From contig NZ_CP042325.1 in the NCBI RefSeq assembly GCF_007904105.1, forward strand, positions 2,108,001 to 2,172,000: a DNA stretch of 64,000 bases, written 5' to 3'. Position numbers and translations under genes: made by a program. The stretch is from Corynebacterium sp. sy039. GTDB taxonomy: Bacteria; Actinomycetota; Actinomycetes; Mycobacteriales; Mycobacteriaceae. Under the pieces are notes generated by a model. The model did no database searches. It was not told the origin of the DNA and worked only from the letters and a program-made list of their open reading frames with translations. Within the stretch, counting starts at the first letter, position 1. Each line of letters opens with the position of its first letter. This document shows, piece by piece, positions 1-9,942 of this stretch.

Positions 1-297
1 ACAGGGCTTGTGGGACCAGACTCACCCTCACCATAAACAGGTGTGCCCTCTACTGCCGCGATATTCACATGCTTACCAGACACAGGAGCCTTCAACGTAG
101 CAGAACACGTAAACGACTGACCAGGCTTAAGTGACTCTGGTTTATTCGCACAGGTGATGTGGTCTGCTGGGATCACATTATCCGTGAGATCAATGCTTTC
201 CAGTGCCACATCACCATCATTCGTCACCACAAACGAGATGCTCATATCACTACCAGGGGCTACACCCACACCAGGATACGCATTCGCATCATCACCA
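1..297 (-). pseudogene. Out-of-frame fifth repeat of the adhesin-like surface protein (continues past window edge)
   Basis: Translated on the minus strand in the frame after the stop at 298-300, this stretch gives another full copy of the protein's repeat: INGDDAN, then PGVGVAPGSDMSISF, a DNVIPADHITCANKPE segment and a TFTCSATLKAPVSGKHVN-like segment, closely matching the repeat at about 330-705. The reading frame is open to the window edge, so the gene continues outside. It is separated from the upstream frame by what looks like loss of 2 bases in a short AG run near 306-311. Whether this is a true mutation, a reversible slippage event or a sequencing error cannot be told here. Confidence 0.75.
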
Positions 298-3200
298 TTA
301 ATACTCTTCAACCTTCACAGAAGGAACCTTGGCTACTTTTACTGGTTCATCCACCCACGCACGCGCAGGATCAACATCCAACACAGGGCTCGTTGGACCA
401 AACTCACCATCACCATACACCGGGGTACCCTCTACTGTTGCGATATTCACATGATCACCAGACACAGGAGCCTTCAATGTCGCAGAACACGTAAACGACT
501 CGCCAGGATTGAGGGTTTCCGGTTTGTTCGCACAGGTGATATCTTTCGCAGGGATCACATTATCCGTGAGATTAATGTTCTCTAGTGCTGCCGAACCATC
601 ATTAGTCACCTCAAACGACACCTTCATATCCGCACCAGGGGCTACCCTCACACCCGGTGCCACATTCGCATCATCACCATCAATCTTCTTAATCACTTTA
701 ATCGATGGGATTTTGGCTACTTTCGCTGGCTCATCCAACCACGCAAACGCCGAATCATCATCAGTGACAGGAGTATCACCCACAGGATGACCCTCCTCAT
801 CCACCGGAACACCAGTTACTGTCGCAGTATCCTTATGTGTGACACCAGAGCTTGGTGCCGGCAACGTGGCCGTACACGTAAACGACTCACCCGGTGCAAG
901 AACATCTGGTTTATTCTCACACACAATATCCTGAGCATTCTTAATCTGATCGTCAGACACTGTCACGTCTTTGAGTGGTGTTTCACCCGTGTTCGACACC
1001 TCAAACGAAATGTTCAACGACTCACCAGGTTTCACAGCAACACCAGGCTCACGATTCGCATCATCACCATTAATCAACTTCACCACCCGAACACCAGGAA
1101 CACGTGGTTTCAGTTTGTGTGCATGCGCTGGATTCGACCCAGTCACCTCACCCGCAGGACCAGTCGTACCCTCCTCATACACAGGCACACCTTTTACCGT
1201 CGCAGTGTCTTTATGCGTTTGGCCAGCCTCAGGTGCCGGTACTGTCGCCGTACACGTAAACGATTCCTTCGGCTGTAACACTGCTGGTTTATCAGCACAC
1301 ACAATAGCCTGAGCATCAGTGATCTGATCATCTGTTACTGTCACGTCTTTCAATGGTGCCTCACCGGTGTTAGTGACCTCGAACGACACAGTCATCGTAT
1401 CGGCATCAGAAGCAATCACAACACCAGGTGCCGTATCAGCATCATCACCATTAATCTTCTTCACCACCCCAATACCAGGAACCACAACTTTAGGCTCAGG
1501 AACAGGAACCACAGACGACGACGTAGGAGCAGAAGAACTAGATGTAGGCTCAACCGACGAAGTAGTAGGTGCCACAGAACTAGACGTAGGCTCAACCGAT
1601 GAAGAAGAAGTAGTCGACGGTGCCGCAGAACTAGAAGTAGTTGACGGTGCAGACGACGAGGTAGTTGGTGTTGACTCAGGAACATGCGCATTCGCAGGAT
1701 CCTGCCCTGTCACATCCCCACCATCAACAGGATTACCATCCTTATCCACAGGTGTTGCTGTTACCGTCGCAATGTTTGTATGCTGCTCACCCGCTTTCAG
1801 AGCAGGCAATGTTGCAGAACATTCCACTGTTTCAGCAGGCTGCAACACAACAGTGTCAAGACTCGTATCACCACAAGTGATTTGATCAGCTGGGATCTTA
1901 TCATCGACAAGCTTCAGGTTCTTCAGCACAGTATTACCCGAGTTACGGATCGTGAACGTGAAATTCAACTTGTCTTCAGTCTTCACCGCAACACCAGGAG
2001 CCTCATTCGCATCCTCACCATTGACCTTCTTGGTCACACTCACACCAGGAACAGGTTTTGCTTGGAGTGGATCACCATGAGCAATACCCTCCTGAGCAGC
2101 AAACGGCGTAGCACCTGCGTCACCACAAGAACCATAGTGTGCACTATTTTCGACATGTCCCTGACCAGACTTATAGCTTTCAGGATCAGTGGAATACGTC
2201 AGGATAGTGTTGTACTTCGCAGCACCAGAATACGGAGCAAACACATCAGAACCCAAAAGACCTATGCTATACAAAGAGGATTTACTGAGTACATCAGCGA
2301 CAGCATTAGCGCTAGCATTACCATTTTCATCAATGTCTGTAGTAGTTTTTTGAGCTTTCAGTGATGTGACCTCTTCACCCCAGGCGTTTTTCATGATCAC
2401 AGGTTGTCCCAACCCAGAAACCTTGTAATCCACGTACACGGTGCCGTTTGCAGGATCATCATTGGATCCAATGATTTCAGGTTTATGAGCTTTCTGCCAA
2501 TCTAGATAGGTAAAATGAAACATCGCTCCTATTATGTCGGCGTCTTTTTGGGTGATTGTTTTACTGTTCCAGTCAAAGGACTCGCTTAGTCCGTTGGTTC
2601 CTGGTTGTGCTTTCGCTTTGATACTTTCAACATCGAAGTCAGGTGGATATACAGAGGCTTGTGGTGGCACAGGAGTACCCTCAGGGTACTTCGTGTCTAG
2701 ATCAGCAGGCTTCCACCCACCATTCTTATTGGCAAAACCATCCCGAGCATTCAGTAAAACTGTACTACTTTCAATGAGTTTCGTCATTTTCATGGGTGTT
2801 TGTGCTTCATCGACACGTACACGTACATAAATGTCTTGGAAGGTTTCGTTCGCGGCACCCGCATCACCAATCGGTGGAGTCACATATACACGACCTGTCG
2901 CCGACCCATACACGCCAGCACCTTGTGTAGCGGATGAACTGGTAGCTGAATAATACTTCAGATACATGGGCTCCGTACTACATGCCATGACTGGAATGGG
3001 CATTCCCACAACCGTGCCACGAGGAGTAGGGTTCGTGTTGGTGTTACATTTTCCGCCATCACGTTCAACTGTAGTGTATAAATCCCACTCATGATTGTTA
3101 CCCTGCGAGTCAGTTGTCGTCGCAGTGTATTTCACAGATTCCGGATCGCGCTCACATGCACCTTGAGGAATCTCCTCTGTACGTGTGAACTGTGCCGTAC

Positions 3201-3660
3201 GATTCACTAATCCTTCAGCCTCTGCTTGCAACGTCACACGATAACCACCGTTGTCTATCGACTCGGCAACAGCGATGACTTTTCCTGTCTCAGTATCCTT
3301 CAGTAGCAAATCACCACTGATAACAGGAAAAGCAGAATGAGAAGAATCTCCTTCTGCTTGCCTATTCACCTTGAACTCAACATAATCTCCTGGTTTCGCG
3401 TCATCAGGGAAAGCGAAATCAACAGTCAACACAACCTTATCTTTATTATTAGGATCAGCTGTTACTGTTTTGTTCACAATCACCGAATCAGGCAGCTGCT
3501 TCCCACTAGCAGTATCTGCTGCTGGCGTGGTGTCATCAGCAGCCCACACTACAGGCGCACCAACACCAGAGCCAGCACCTCCCCACATACCACTGGACAA
3601 TAATCCAGTAGTCATAATCACCACACCTACCCGGCGCAGCAACCAGTGTTTCTTCCCCAT
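298..3660 (-). CDS. Large secreted repeat protein, adhesin-like (frameshifted 3' part)
   Basis: Exported surface protein of 1120 residues up to the premature stop. The N-terminus (MGKKHWLLRRVG, then a hydrophobic stretch ending near GAPVVWAADD) is a signal peptide. A non-repetitive region of about 500 residues follows, then Ig-like repeats of about 120 residues opening with a V-KK-NGDDAN motif (2045-1690, 1475-1105, 1105-720, 705-330). A Ser/Thr/Pro-rich linker at about 1690-1480 separates the first two. Each repeat carries two Cys in a CANKPE...FTCSA context, likely a disulfide. Repeats of this type occur in Gram-positive fibrillar and collagen-binding-like surface proteins. A C-terminal LPxTG anchor would lie beyond the window and is not seen. 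Start: ATG at 3660 has AAGGAG six bases upstream, better than the in-frame GTG at 3666. The frame closes at 298 although repeat-coding sequence continues to base 1. Exact ligand unknown. Confidence 0.8.
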   Translation of the reverse strand: MGKKHWLLRRVGVVIMTTGLLSSGMWGGAGSGVGAPVVWAADDTTPAADTASGKQLPDSVIVNKTVTADPNNKDKVVLTVDFAFPDDAKPGDYVEFKVNRQAEGDSSHSAFPVISGDLLLKDTETGKVIAVAESIDNGGYRVTLQAEAEGLVNRTAQFTRTEEIPQGACERDPESVKYTATTTDSQGNNHEWDLYTTVERDGGKCNTNTNPTPRGTVVGMPIPVMACSTEPMYLKYYSATSSSATQGAGVYGSATGRVYVTPPIGDAGAANETFQDIYVRVRVDEAQTPMKMTKLIESSTVLLNARDGFANKNGGWKPADLDTKYPEGTPVPPQASVYPPDFDVESIKAKAQPGTNGLSESFDWNSKTITQKDADIIGAMFHFTYLDWQKAHKPEIIGSNDDPANGTVYVDYKVSGLGQPVIMKNAWGEEVTSLKAQKTTTDIDENGNASANAVADVLSKSSLYSIGLLGSDVFAPYSGAAKYNTILTYSTDPESYKSGQGHVENSAHYGSCGDAGATPFAAQEGIAHGDPLQAKPVPGVSVTKKVNGEDANEAPGVAVKTEDKLNFTFTIRNSGNTVLKNLKLVDDKIPADQITCGDTSLDTVVLQPAETVECSATLPALKAGEQHTNIATVTATPVDKDGNPVDGGDVTGQDPANAHVPESTPTTSSSAPSTTSSSAAPSTTSSSSVEPTSSSVAPTTSSVEPTSSSSAPTSSSVVPVPEPKVVVPGIGVVKKINGDDADTAPGVVIASDADTMTVSFEVTNTGEAPLKDVTVTDDQITDAQAIVCADKPAVLQPKESFTCTATVPAPEAGQTHKDTATVKGVPVYEEGTTGPAGEVTGSNPAHAHKLKPRVPGVRVVKLINGDDANREPGVAVKPGESLNISFEVSNTGETPLKDVTVSDDQIKNAQDIVCENKPDVLAPGESFTCTATLPAPSSGVTHKDTATVTGVPVDEEGHPVGDTPVTDDDSAFAWLDEPAKVAKIPSIKVIKKIDGDDANVAPGVRVAPGADMKVSFEVTNDGSAALENINLTDNVIPAKDITCANKPETLNPGESFTCSATLKAPVSGDHVNIATVEGTPVYGDGEFGPTSPVLDVDPARAWVDEPVKVAKVPSVKVEEY

Positions 3661-3703
3661 GAACACTCCTTAGAAAAACCTTAAGAAAACATAAAACACC
3701 TAA

Positions 3704-3735
3704 AGAGTAGCCCCCCCCCCCCATAAAAATGTCCA
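3704..3735 (-). promoter_or_regulatory. Candidate promoter of the adhesin with homopolymer spacer
   Basis: On the minus strand TGGACA (3735-3730, 5/6 to a -35 box) is followed by a 20-base spacer and a weak TACTCT (3709-3704). Twelve of the spacer bases are consecutive G. Removing three G would give the optimal 17-base spacing. The -10 match is poor, so the assignment is a hypothesis; the ATG at 3660 lies 44 bases downstream. Confidence 0.4.
3711..3722. repeat. Homopolymeric tract, 12 C on + strand (12 G on adhesin coding strand)
   Basis: Twelve consecutive C at 3711-3722, about 50 bases upstream of the adhesin start codon. Tracts this long are prone to slipped-strand length change and in other bacteria are used as phase-variation switches. 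The length may also be inaccurate in the assembly for the same reason. Confidence 0.95.
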
Positions 3736-3798
3736 GCCGAAAAACACACCAAAAACGCACGACTACCCCCATAAACACCCCGTACCACCCCATAAGAA

Positions 3799-3882
3799 AA
3801 GGGACCCCGCACACCCGCCAGAGCCCGCTGACCCTTGCTGCATTCCTGCCCTGGGGGAGTTCACGGGATAAACGCCATGCGA
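3799..3882 (-). ncRNA. ffs: Signal recognition particle RNA (4.5S/SRP RNA)
   Basis: The minus strand carries the SRP RNA core: CCCCCAGGGC, AGGAATGCAGCAAGGGT, then AGCGGGCTCTGGCGGG, closing with GGGGTCCC and a T-rich tail (TTTTCTT). The GGAA-type apical loop and the GCAGCAAGGGT strand are the conserved domain IV bound by Ffh. It directs ribosomes making membrane and secreted proteins to SecYEG. Ends are estimated from the pairing GGGAC/GTCCC-like flanks and the T run. The gene neighbours a tRNA-Ser on the other strand, an arrangement common in Corynebacterium. Confidence 0.85.
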
Positions 3883-4024
3883 AGTCCTGCCACACACAAT
3901 AGCGCATTTTCTTATAAAGCCCAAAGTGTGCCTTGACATGACGTCGATAAGCTGCGTATAGCTTGTGATTTGCAGTTGAGGCACCCCTATGTGTACTGTC
4001 TTTCGAGTACACATTTTGTGTGTT

Positions 4025-4111
4025 GGAGGATTCGACTAGCGGCCTATGTCACACGCCTGGAACGCGTGCGGGAGCAATCCCTCAGGGGTTCAAATCCCCT
4101 ATCCTCCGCCA
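4025..4111 (+). tRNA. tRNA-Ser (anticodon GGA)
   Basis: The acceptor arm GGAGGAT (4025-4031) pairs with ATCCTCC (4101-4107), followed by discriminator G and encoded CCA (4109-4111). The anticodon stem-loop is CACGC-ctGGAac-GCGTG, so the anticodon is GGA, reading UCC/UCU serine codons. A long variable arm (GGGAGCAATCCCTC) and the GGTTCAAATCC T-arm fit a class II tRNA. Confidence 0.95.
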
Positions 4112-4112
4112 A

Positions 4113-4146
4113 CTCCCTCTAGCCCTTACCGCTAGAGGGAGATTTT
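4113..4146 (+). terminator. Intrinsic terminator of tRNA-Ser
   Basis: An 11-bp perfect stem CTCCCTCTAGC / GCTAGAGGGAG (4113-4123 and 4131-4141) with a 7-base loop is followed by ATTTTT on the plus strand, directly after the tRNA CCA end. Confidence 0.85.
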
Positions 4147-4158
4147 TGCTACATACCT

Positions 4159-5979
4159 CTAAGTCCGCGCATATTTTGTGTCTCGACGCCCCTGCTTACC
4201 AAGCATCTGAATGTATCCGCGCTCAATGAGCCAACTTAGGGCAAAACGAGTTTGACCTTCGCTAAGACCTGTGACTGCTATGAGTTCCTGTAAAGTTGCC
4301 GGTTTGTTGATTGCAGCCAATTGATCCAAAGCATCAAGAATCGCAGGACCGTTCTTTGTAAGTGGTTCACTCCTTTCTCCTTCAAGTTTCTCCCCATCGG
4401 TTATTTCAACGGCTGCTTTAGCAGAATCAGCAGATATTTTTGTAGTGTTAGCTCCTTTCACAAGATTTTTAGCACGATAAAGTTTCACTCTATTAACTGT
4501 TTTGGTGGTAACATCTTCCATGCTTTCTATTTCTTTGAGGATTGACCGTGCTTGGTAAGCATCCACACCAAACTCTTCCTTAATTCGTGGCGCAGACCAT
4601 TCCTCTCCATCACGTAAACTCATAATTATCTTCACCGCAGTCTCCGACAGAGGAGAAACTTGAAGATTATTCTCGTATCTGGACAAATCCTCATGCGTTA
4701 GGAGAGCATGACGAGAAAGCTGCGCCATGAACATGATTCCTTGATCCTTGAAATGAGGGGATCGTAAGCCTGCCTGCTGCATAGCCGTTATAGTTTCTGC
4801 AATGCCACCGCCTTCTCCTTCGATCACACGATTACCGTCGTGCATCCGGAGATGTTTACAAATCTCATACAGAGTTGGATTGACTGCTGATTTTCCTCCC
4901 GGTTGTCCCAATTGGCTCTCTGAAACACCCCATAACCCACCTGGACTTGTGATGATCAGGGAATCATTTTTAATACGAATCTCAATGCGTTTTGTGTCTG
5001 TCACGGAATCCAAATTGCGGTGGATCAAGGCGTTAGCAATGATCTCACGAACCGCACGCATTGGTAGTTCACTCTGATTTTGTCCGTGACCTGCGGTGGT
5101 ATAGCTTATGCGAGTCAGTGTATTACGCATAACCCACTCTAGTGACTGTTCTAGTAAGTCTGGGATTGGTCCTGTGAAATGCTTAAGGTCTTGGGTTCGT
5201 GCTCCGTCGATTATGGAATCAAGTTGAACAGCACAAGTGATGCCCAAACTTGGGTTAATTCGCTGCGGAGCAATGCCAAGGGCATAAAGACCAGCAAGGG
5301 AGGCACGACCATCCCTGCTGGTTACCCCAGTATTAAATAGGATCTGTTCATCCGTTAATGCAGCTTGACGACGCGACTGTATGCGAACTTCCCTCAGATA
5401 AACAGCAAGTAAATCTGGATCCAGGTCATCAATAGCACTGTCATCCACAAAAACACGATCCGGGTGAGTTCGCTGGAAAGCTTGAGTTTTGAGGAGCTCA
5501 AGCTGGGCAATTTCTTGCACACTGAGCTCATAGTCACCATCTGCTTGGCGCAGGTATGCGGAACCAGCGTAGTAAGCTGGGCGATCTGATAATGGAAGCC
5601 CTTGAACGTGAACGATAAGCACTGTTTTATTTGCTGATTCAGTTGCTGAGGATGTGGAAGCAGAAAGATCTGCAGGGAGAGTAACAGTTGAAAATGAGCA
5701 GTTCACGGGAGGAGTGATAGAGTCACGGGCTTGGCTAGCGATGCTTTGCTCATAGCTTGCGACATCACTAATTCCAGTTACAGAGAATCCTGCTTTTTCG
5801 TCAATTCCTATGACAATAACGCCACCATCAGGCGTGTTCCCAAAAGCAGAAAGAGTCTCTCCGAGGTGTGGGACTCCATTTCTGCCGGTTTTTACTTCCA
5901 CCTCGTACTTATCGCCACCACGAAGGCGTAGTTCATCAATAAGGTGAAGCACATCATCATCAGTCCAATTCAGAGTCAC
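4159..5979 (-). CDS. AlbA_2 (Schlafen-like) domain / GHKL-ATPase / winged-helix putative regulator
   Basis: 606 residues. Residues about 20-150 form an AlbA_2 (divergent AAA_4/Schlafen-type) domain: VEVKTGRNG, ETLSAFGNTPDGGVIVIGIDE and a PAYYAGSAYLRQADGDYELS strand. Residues about 300-400 resemble the HATPase_c_4 region of COG2865 regulators (REIIANALIHRNLD, IEIRIKNDSLIITSPGGLWG). The C-terminus (about 440-606) holds two winged-helix-like segments. Family members are ATP-binding, probably DNA- or RNA-binding regulators; the target is unknown. The GTG start at 5979 lies inside the edge of a 21-bp palindrome, has no Shine-Dalgarno, and has TAAAGT six bases before it, suggesting a leaderless mRNA. 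It stands alone between tRNA-Ser and glf. The upstream palindrome array suggests tight autoregulation, which is inference. Confidence 0.75.
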   Translation of the reverse strand: MTLNWTDDDVLHLIDELRLRGGDKYEVEVKTGRNGVPHLGETLSAFGNTPDGGVIVIGIDEKAGFSVTGISDVASYEQSIASQARDSITPPVNCSFSTVTLPADLSASTSSATESANKTVLIVHVQGLPLSDRPAYYAGSAYLRQADGDYELSVQEIAQLELLKTQAFQRTHPDRVFVDDSAIDDLDPDLLAVYLREVRIQSRRQAALTDEQILFNTGVTSRDGRASLAGLYALGIAPQRINPSLGITCAVQLDSIIDGARTQDLKHFTGPIPDLLEQSLEWVMRNTLTRISYTTAGHGQNQSELPMRAVREIIANALIHRNLDSVTDTKRIEIRIKNDSLIITSPGGLWGVSESQLGQPGGKSAVNPTLYEICKHLRMHDGNRVIEGEGGGIAETITAMQQAGLRSPHFKDQGIMFMAQLSRHALLTHEDLSRYENNLQVSPLSETAVKIIMSLRDGEEWSAPRIKEEFGVDAYQARSILKEIESMEDVTTKTVNRVKLYRAKNLVKGANTTKISADSAKAAVEITDGEKLEGERSEPLTKNGPAILDALDQLAAINKPATLQELIAVTGLSEGQTRFALSWLIERGYIQMLGKQGRRDTKYART

Positions 5980-6200
5980 ACTTAAACTTTAAGTGTGCAA
6001 GACTTAAACTTCAAGTGTGGACAAGAGTTTAAGTGTGAAAAATCCTGCCAACCCTATTCAACAGGGAAAACTCCCGCTTTAGAGATTTTTAGAGTTTTCC
6101 AACACTCTCACACTTAAACTTTTAGTACACAGACTTAAACTATAAACCCCACACTTAAACTTTAAGTGTGGGAAAGTTGCAGTCTTAAAGTTTAAGTGTG
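5977..6200. promoter_or_regulatory. Array of about seven palindromic operator-like sites
   Basis: Two perfect 21-bp palindromes (arm CACACTTAAA, central C, then its reverse complement) lie at 5977-5997 and 6150-6170. Degenerate or half copies lie at 6001-6019, 6028-6037, 6109-6129, 6131-6147 and 6181-6200, all sharing ACTTAAAC or its complement. The first overlaps the GTG start of the AlbA_2 gene. Spacing within each cluster is roughly 21-30 bases, about two to three helical turns. A likely binding array for that gene's own product, or an iteron-like region. Confidence 0.85.
6065..6100. repeat. Inverted repeat at the centre of the operator array
   Basis: GGAAAACTC (6065-6073) and GAGTTTTCC (6092-6100) are perfect 9-bp inverted arms separated by 18 bases. 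They sit in the gap between the two clusters of ACTTAAAC sites, giving the region an overall clustered, near-symmetric layout. Confidence 0.8.
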
Positions 6201-6303
6201 AGGTGGGTCATTTTCAGGCACCAAACCGGAGCCAGGAACCATACGAACCACACCCAGCACCTCCAGGAATGATTCAGCCTCTCTCGCCTTTAGCTTAAAG
6301 CGG

Positions 6304-7749
<1,446 letters not shown>

Positions 7750-9933
7750 GTGCCGCAACGGAAAAAGAAAAAACTCGCACCGCGCACAGGCTTGAGCGCG
7801 CTTATTGTTAAGCCACTCAGCGCGGCTGTCATAACGACCACTGTGGTTGCCACAGGTCTTGTCGCAGCCGGCGGTACCTCCATCCTGCGTACCGACGGCG
7901 ATGCCATCGCCCCCATCGACCCCACCCTTGCCACTGACTCTCTTGCCTCCGGCGAAAACGTCGTCATTGACGATCCAGCAATCGCCACCCAAGGCACAGG
8001 CGAGGCAGCACGCACGGTAAAGCAATTCAACCGTGCTGATGAGTTCTCTCAATTCGCCCTGACCTGGACCGGCGAAAAAGACATAGCCGCCTTTGTGCGT
8101 AGTCAACGCAACGACGGTTCGTGGACCTCCTGGTTTAAGGCAGAACCTGCGGATAACGCCGTAGACACCCCAGGTGCAAAGCACGGTACCGACCTGGTTT
8201 ATGTGGAACCCACTCATACCGTGCAAGTTTCTCTGGCAGGCGTCGATCTGCTCAGCCCAGCTAACACTGATCCTGCTGCACCTGCCTCCGCCGCAGCCAA
8301 AGCAGCAGATTTCGACGTAGTGTTCATTGACGGTGGCGAATCCACCACTCCAACTGGTGGCATCAATCTCACCGCAGACTCCGACGGAATGCCACGCGTT
8401 ATCTCCCGCGCGGGTTGGGGAGCTGATGAGTCGTTACGCTGCCAACAACCTACCTACAACGATGGTGTTTCCGCAGTAACCATCCACCACACAGCTGGTT
8501 CCAATGACTACACCGAAGCACAAGCACCTGGTATCGTCCGCGGTGTCTACAAGTACCACGCTCAAACCCTCGGCTGGTGCGATATTGGTTACCAATCCCT
8601 TGCTGACAAATACGGCAACCTCTACGAAGGACGTTTCGGCGGTCTGAATAAAGCTGTTGAGGGCGCTCACGCAGGCGGATTCAACGAAAATACCTGGGCA
8701 ATTTCCATGCTTGGCAACTACGATATTGCAGAAACCACCCCGCAGATGATTAAAGCCGTCGGAGAGCTTGCTGGTTGGCGCGCAAAGGTAGCTGGCTTTG
8801 ATCCAACTGGTTCCGACACTCACTATTCAGAGGGATCCTCGTACACCAGCTATGCCTATGGCACCCCAGTTACTTTGCCTAATATCTTCGCGCACCGCGA
8901 CGTTGGTCTAACCTCGTGCCCTGGTGAATATGGTTATGCGCAAATGGATAATATCCGCAGAATTGCCAAAGAAAAATATGATTCTTTGATTGCAGGCGCT
9001 AACCCACCTGCACCTGCACCTGCACCTGCACCTGCACCTGCACCTGCACCTGCACCTGCACCTGCGGAGAATAGCACGACAGCAGCACCAGCAACTACTA
9101 GCACTGCCGCACCAGTTACCCCTGCGGCGGCAGCAACACCAGCTGCGCTCGTTCCTGCGGCAATCCAAACCACAAGTGCCAAAACCGAAGCAGCAACGAC
9201 AACTGAACCAACTGTAGTCCCTAGCCCTATTGCCCCAGTGACTCATACCGCTACTACTGCAATAACCACCACTGCTACGGCAACTACTACAGCTATCGAA
9301 ACAGAGACTGCCACCGAGACAACAACAGCAACAGCAACAAAAACGCTGACCACCCAGGCTGTCGCAGAGCCAGAAACTCATGCGAGCACCACAAACGCTG
9401 CTGAACCAACATCTGCGGTGAGCGTCGAAAAGCAGACGCAAGAGCAAAAATCAGCGCCCGAGCATGAGAAAATTGCCCAGGCAGGACTCAGCGAAATCGA
9501 GGACACCACCGAGGCTCCTAAGCGACAATCCTCCGGAATCCGCTTGTCTGATTTGCGCGCACTGCTCAATAATATCGCCTCATTCTTCAATGACCTGCGA
9601 CTCACCCTTGGTTACGCTCACACTGGTTCTGCAACCAGCTCACCGCTGGGCAAACCACGTTCTGGTGTGAATACTTATACTGATTCACAAGGCCAACCCG
9701 TGCGCTATGTGCTTTTCGACAATGGAATTCTGGTTGATTCTCAAATCACTGGCGTACAAGCACTGTGGGGTCGCATTGCCGACGCATGGGCTAACCAAGG
9801 ACTTAGCCTTGGGGCACTCGGCTTGCCGATTAGCCAAGAATACCCAGCTGGCGGGCTTATTCGTGCTGATTTTCAACATGGATACATCACTTTCGACCCA
9901 GCCACAGGGCAGATCCAAGTGATTAATTACTAG
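7750..9933 (+). CDS. Exported N-acetylmuramoyl-L-alanine amidase (PGRP/Amidase_2) with LGFP repeats
   Basis: Peptidoglycan amidase, 727 residues. A basic N-terminus followed by LSAAVITTTVVATGLVAAGG is a signal peptide. The PGRP/Amidase_2 domain (about 215-415) contains ISRAGWGADES, the zinc-ligand HHTAGSNDYT, YEGRFGGLNKAVEGAHAGGFN, and the distal ligand region FAHRDVGLTSCPGEY. A Pro-Ala tract then a long Thr/Ala-rich linker follow. The C-terminus holds LGFP-type repeats (SPLGKP, LGALGLPISQEYP, FQHGYITFDP), thought to hold actinobacterial proteins at the mycolated wall. GTG at 7750 is preferred over the GTG at 7741 because AAGGGAG lies eight bases upstream of it. Related corynebacterial proteins occur beside the glf/mycolate gene cluster. 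Confidence 0.9.
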   Translation: MPQRKKKKLAPRTGLSALIVKPLSAAVITTTVVATGLVAAGGTSILRTDGDAIAPIDPTLATDSLASGENVVIDDPAIATQGTGEAARTVKQFNRADEFSQFALTWTGEKDIAAFVRSQRNDGSWTSWFKAEPADNAVDTPGAKHGTDLVYVEPTHTVQVSLAGVDLLSPANTDPAAPASAAAKAADFDVVFIDGGESTTPTGGINLTADSDGMPRVISRAGWGADESLRCQQPTYNDGVSAVTIHHTAGSNDYTEAQAPGIVRGVYKYHAQTLGWCDIGYQSLADKYGNLYEGRFGGLNKAVEGAHAGGFNENTWAISMLGNYDIAETTPQMIKAVGELAGWRAKVAGFDPTGSDTHYSEGSSYTSYAYGTPVTLPNIFAHRDVGLTSCPGEYGYAQMDNIRRIAKEKYDSLIAGANPPAPAPAPAPAPAPAPAPAPAENSTTAAPATTSTAAPVTPAAAATPAALVPAAIQTTSAKTEAATTTEPTVVPSPIAPVTHTATTAITTTATATTTAIETETATETTTATATKTLTTQAVAEPETHASTTNAAEPTSAVSVEKQTQEQKSAPEHEKIAQAGLSEIEDTTEAPKRQSSGIRLSDLRALLNNIASFFNDLRLTLGYAHTGSATSSPLGKPRSGVNTYTDSQGQPVRYVLFDNGILVDSQITGVQALWGRIADAWANQGLSLGALGLPISQEYPAGGLIRADFQHGYITFDPATGQIQVINY
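9007..9066. repeat. Hexanucleotide tandem repeat (CCTGCA)n in the amidase gene
   Basis: About ten consecutive CCTGCA units encode a Pro-Ala spacer between the catalytic domain and the Thr-rich linker. Changes by whole units keep the frame and would change spacer length. Confidence 0.95.
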
Positions 9934-9942
9934 GACACATCC

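Noticed and set aside
4025..6303. tRNA-Ser as integration site of an island carrying the AlbA_2 gene
   Set aside because: No second copy of the tRNA 3' end, no integrase and no phage genes were seen.
8908..9447. Minus-strand ORFs across the amidase linker rich in Cys, Arg and Gly
   Set aside because: They are the reverse of the CCTGCA repeat and the Thr/Ala linker; the plus-strand protein has a signal peptide, catalytic motifs and a ribosome site.
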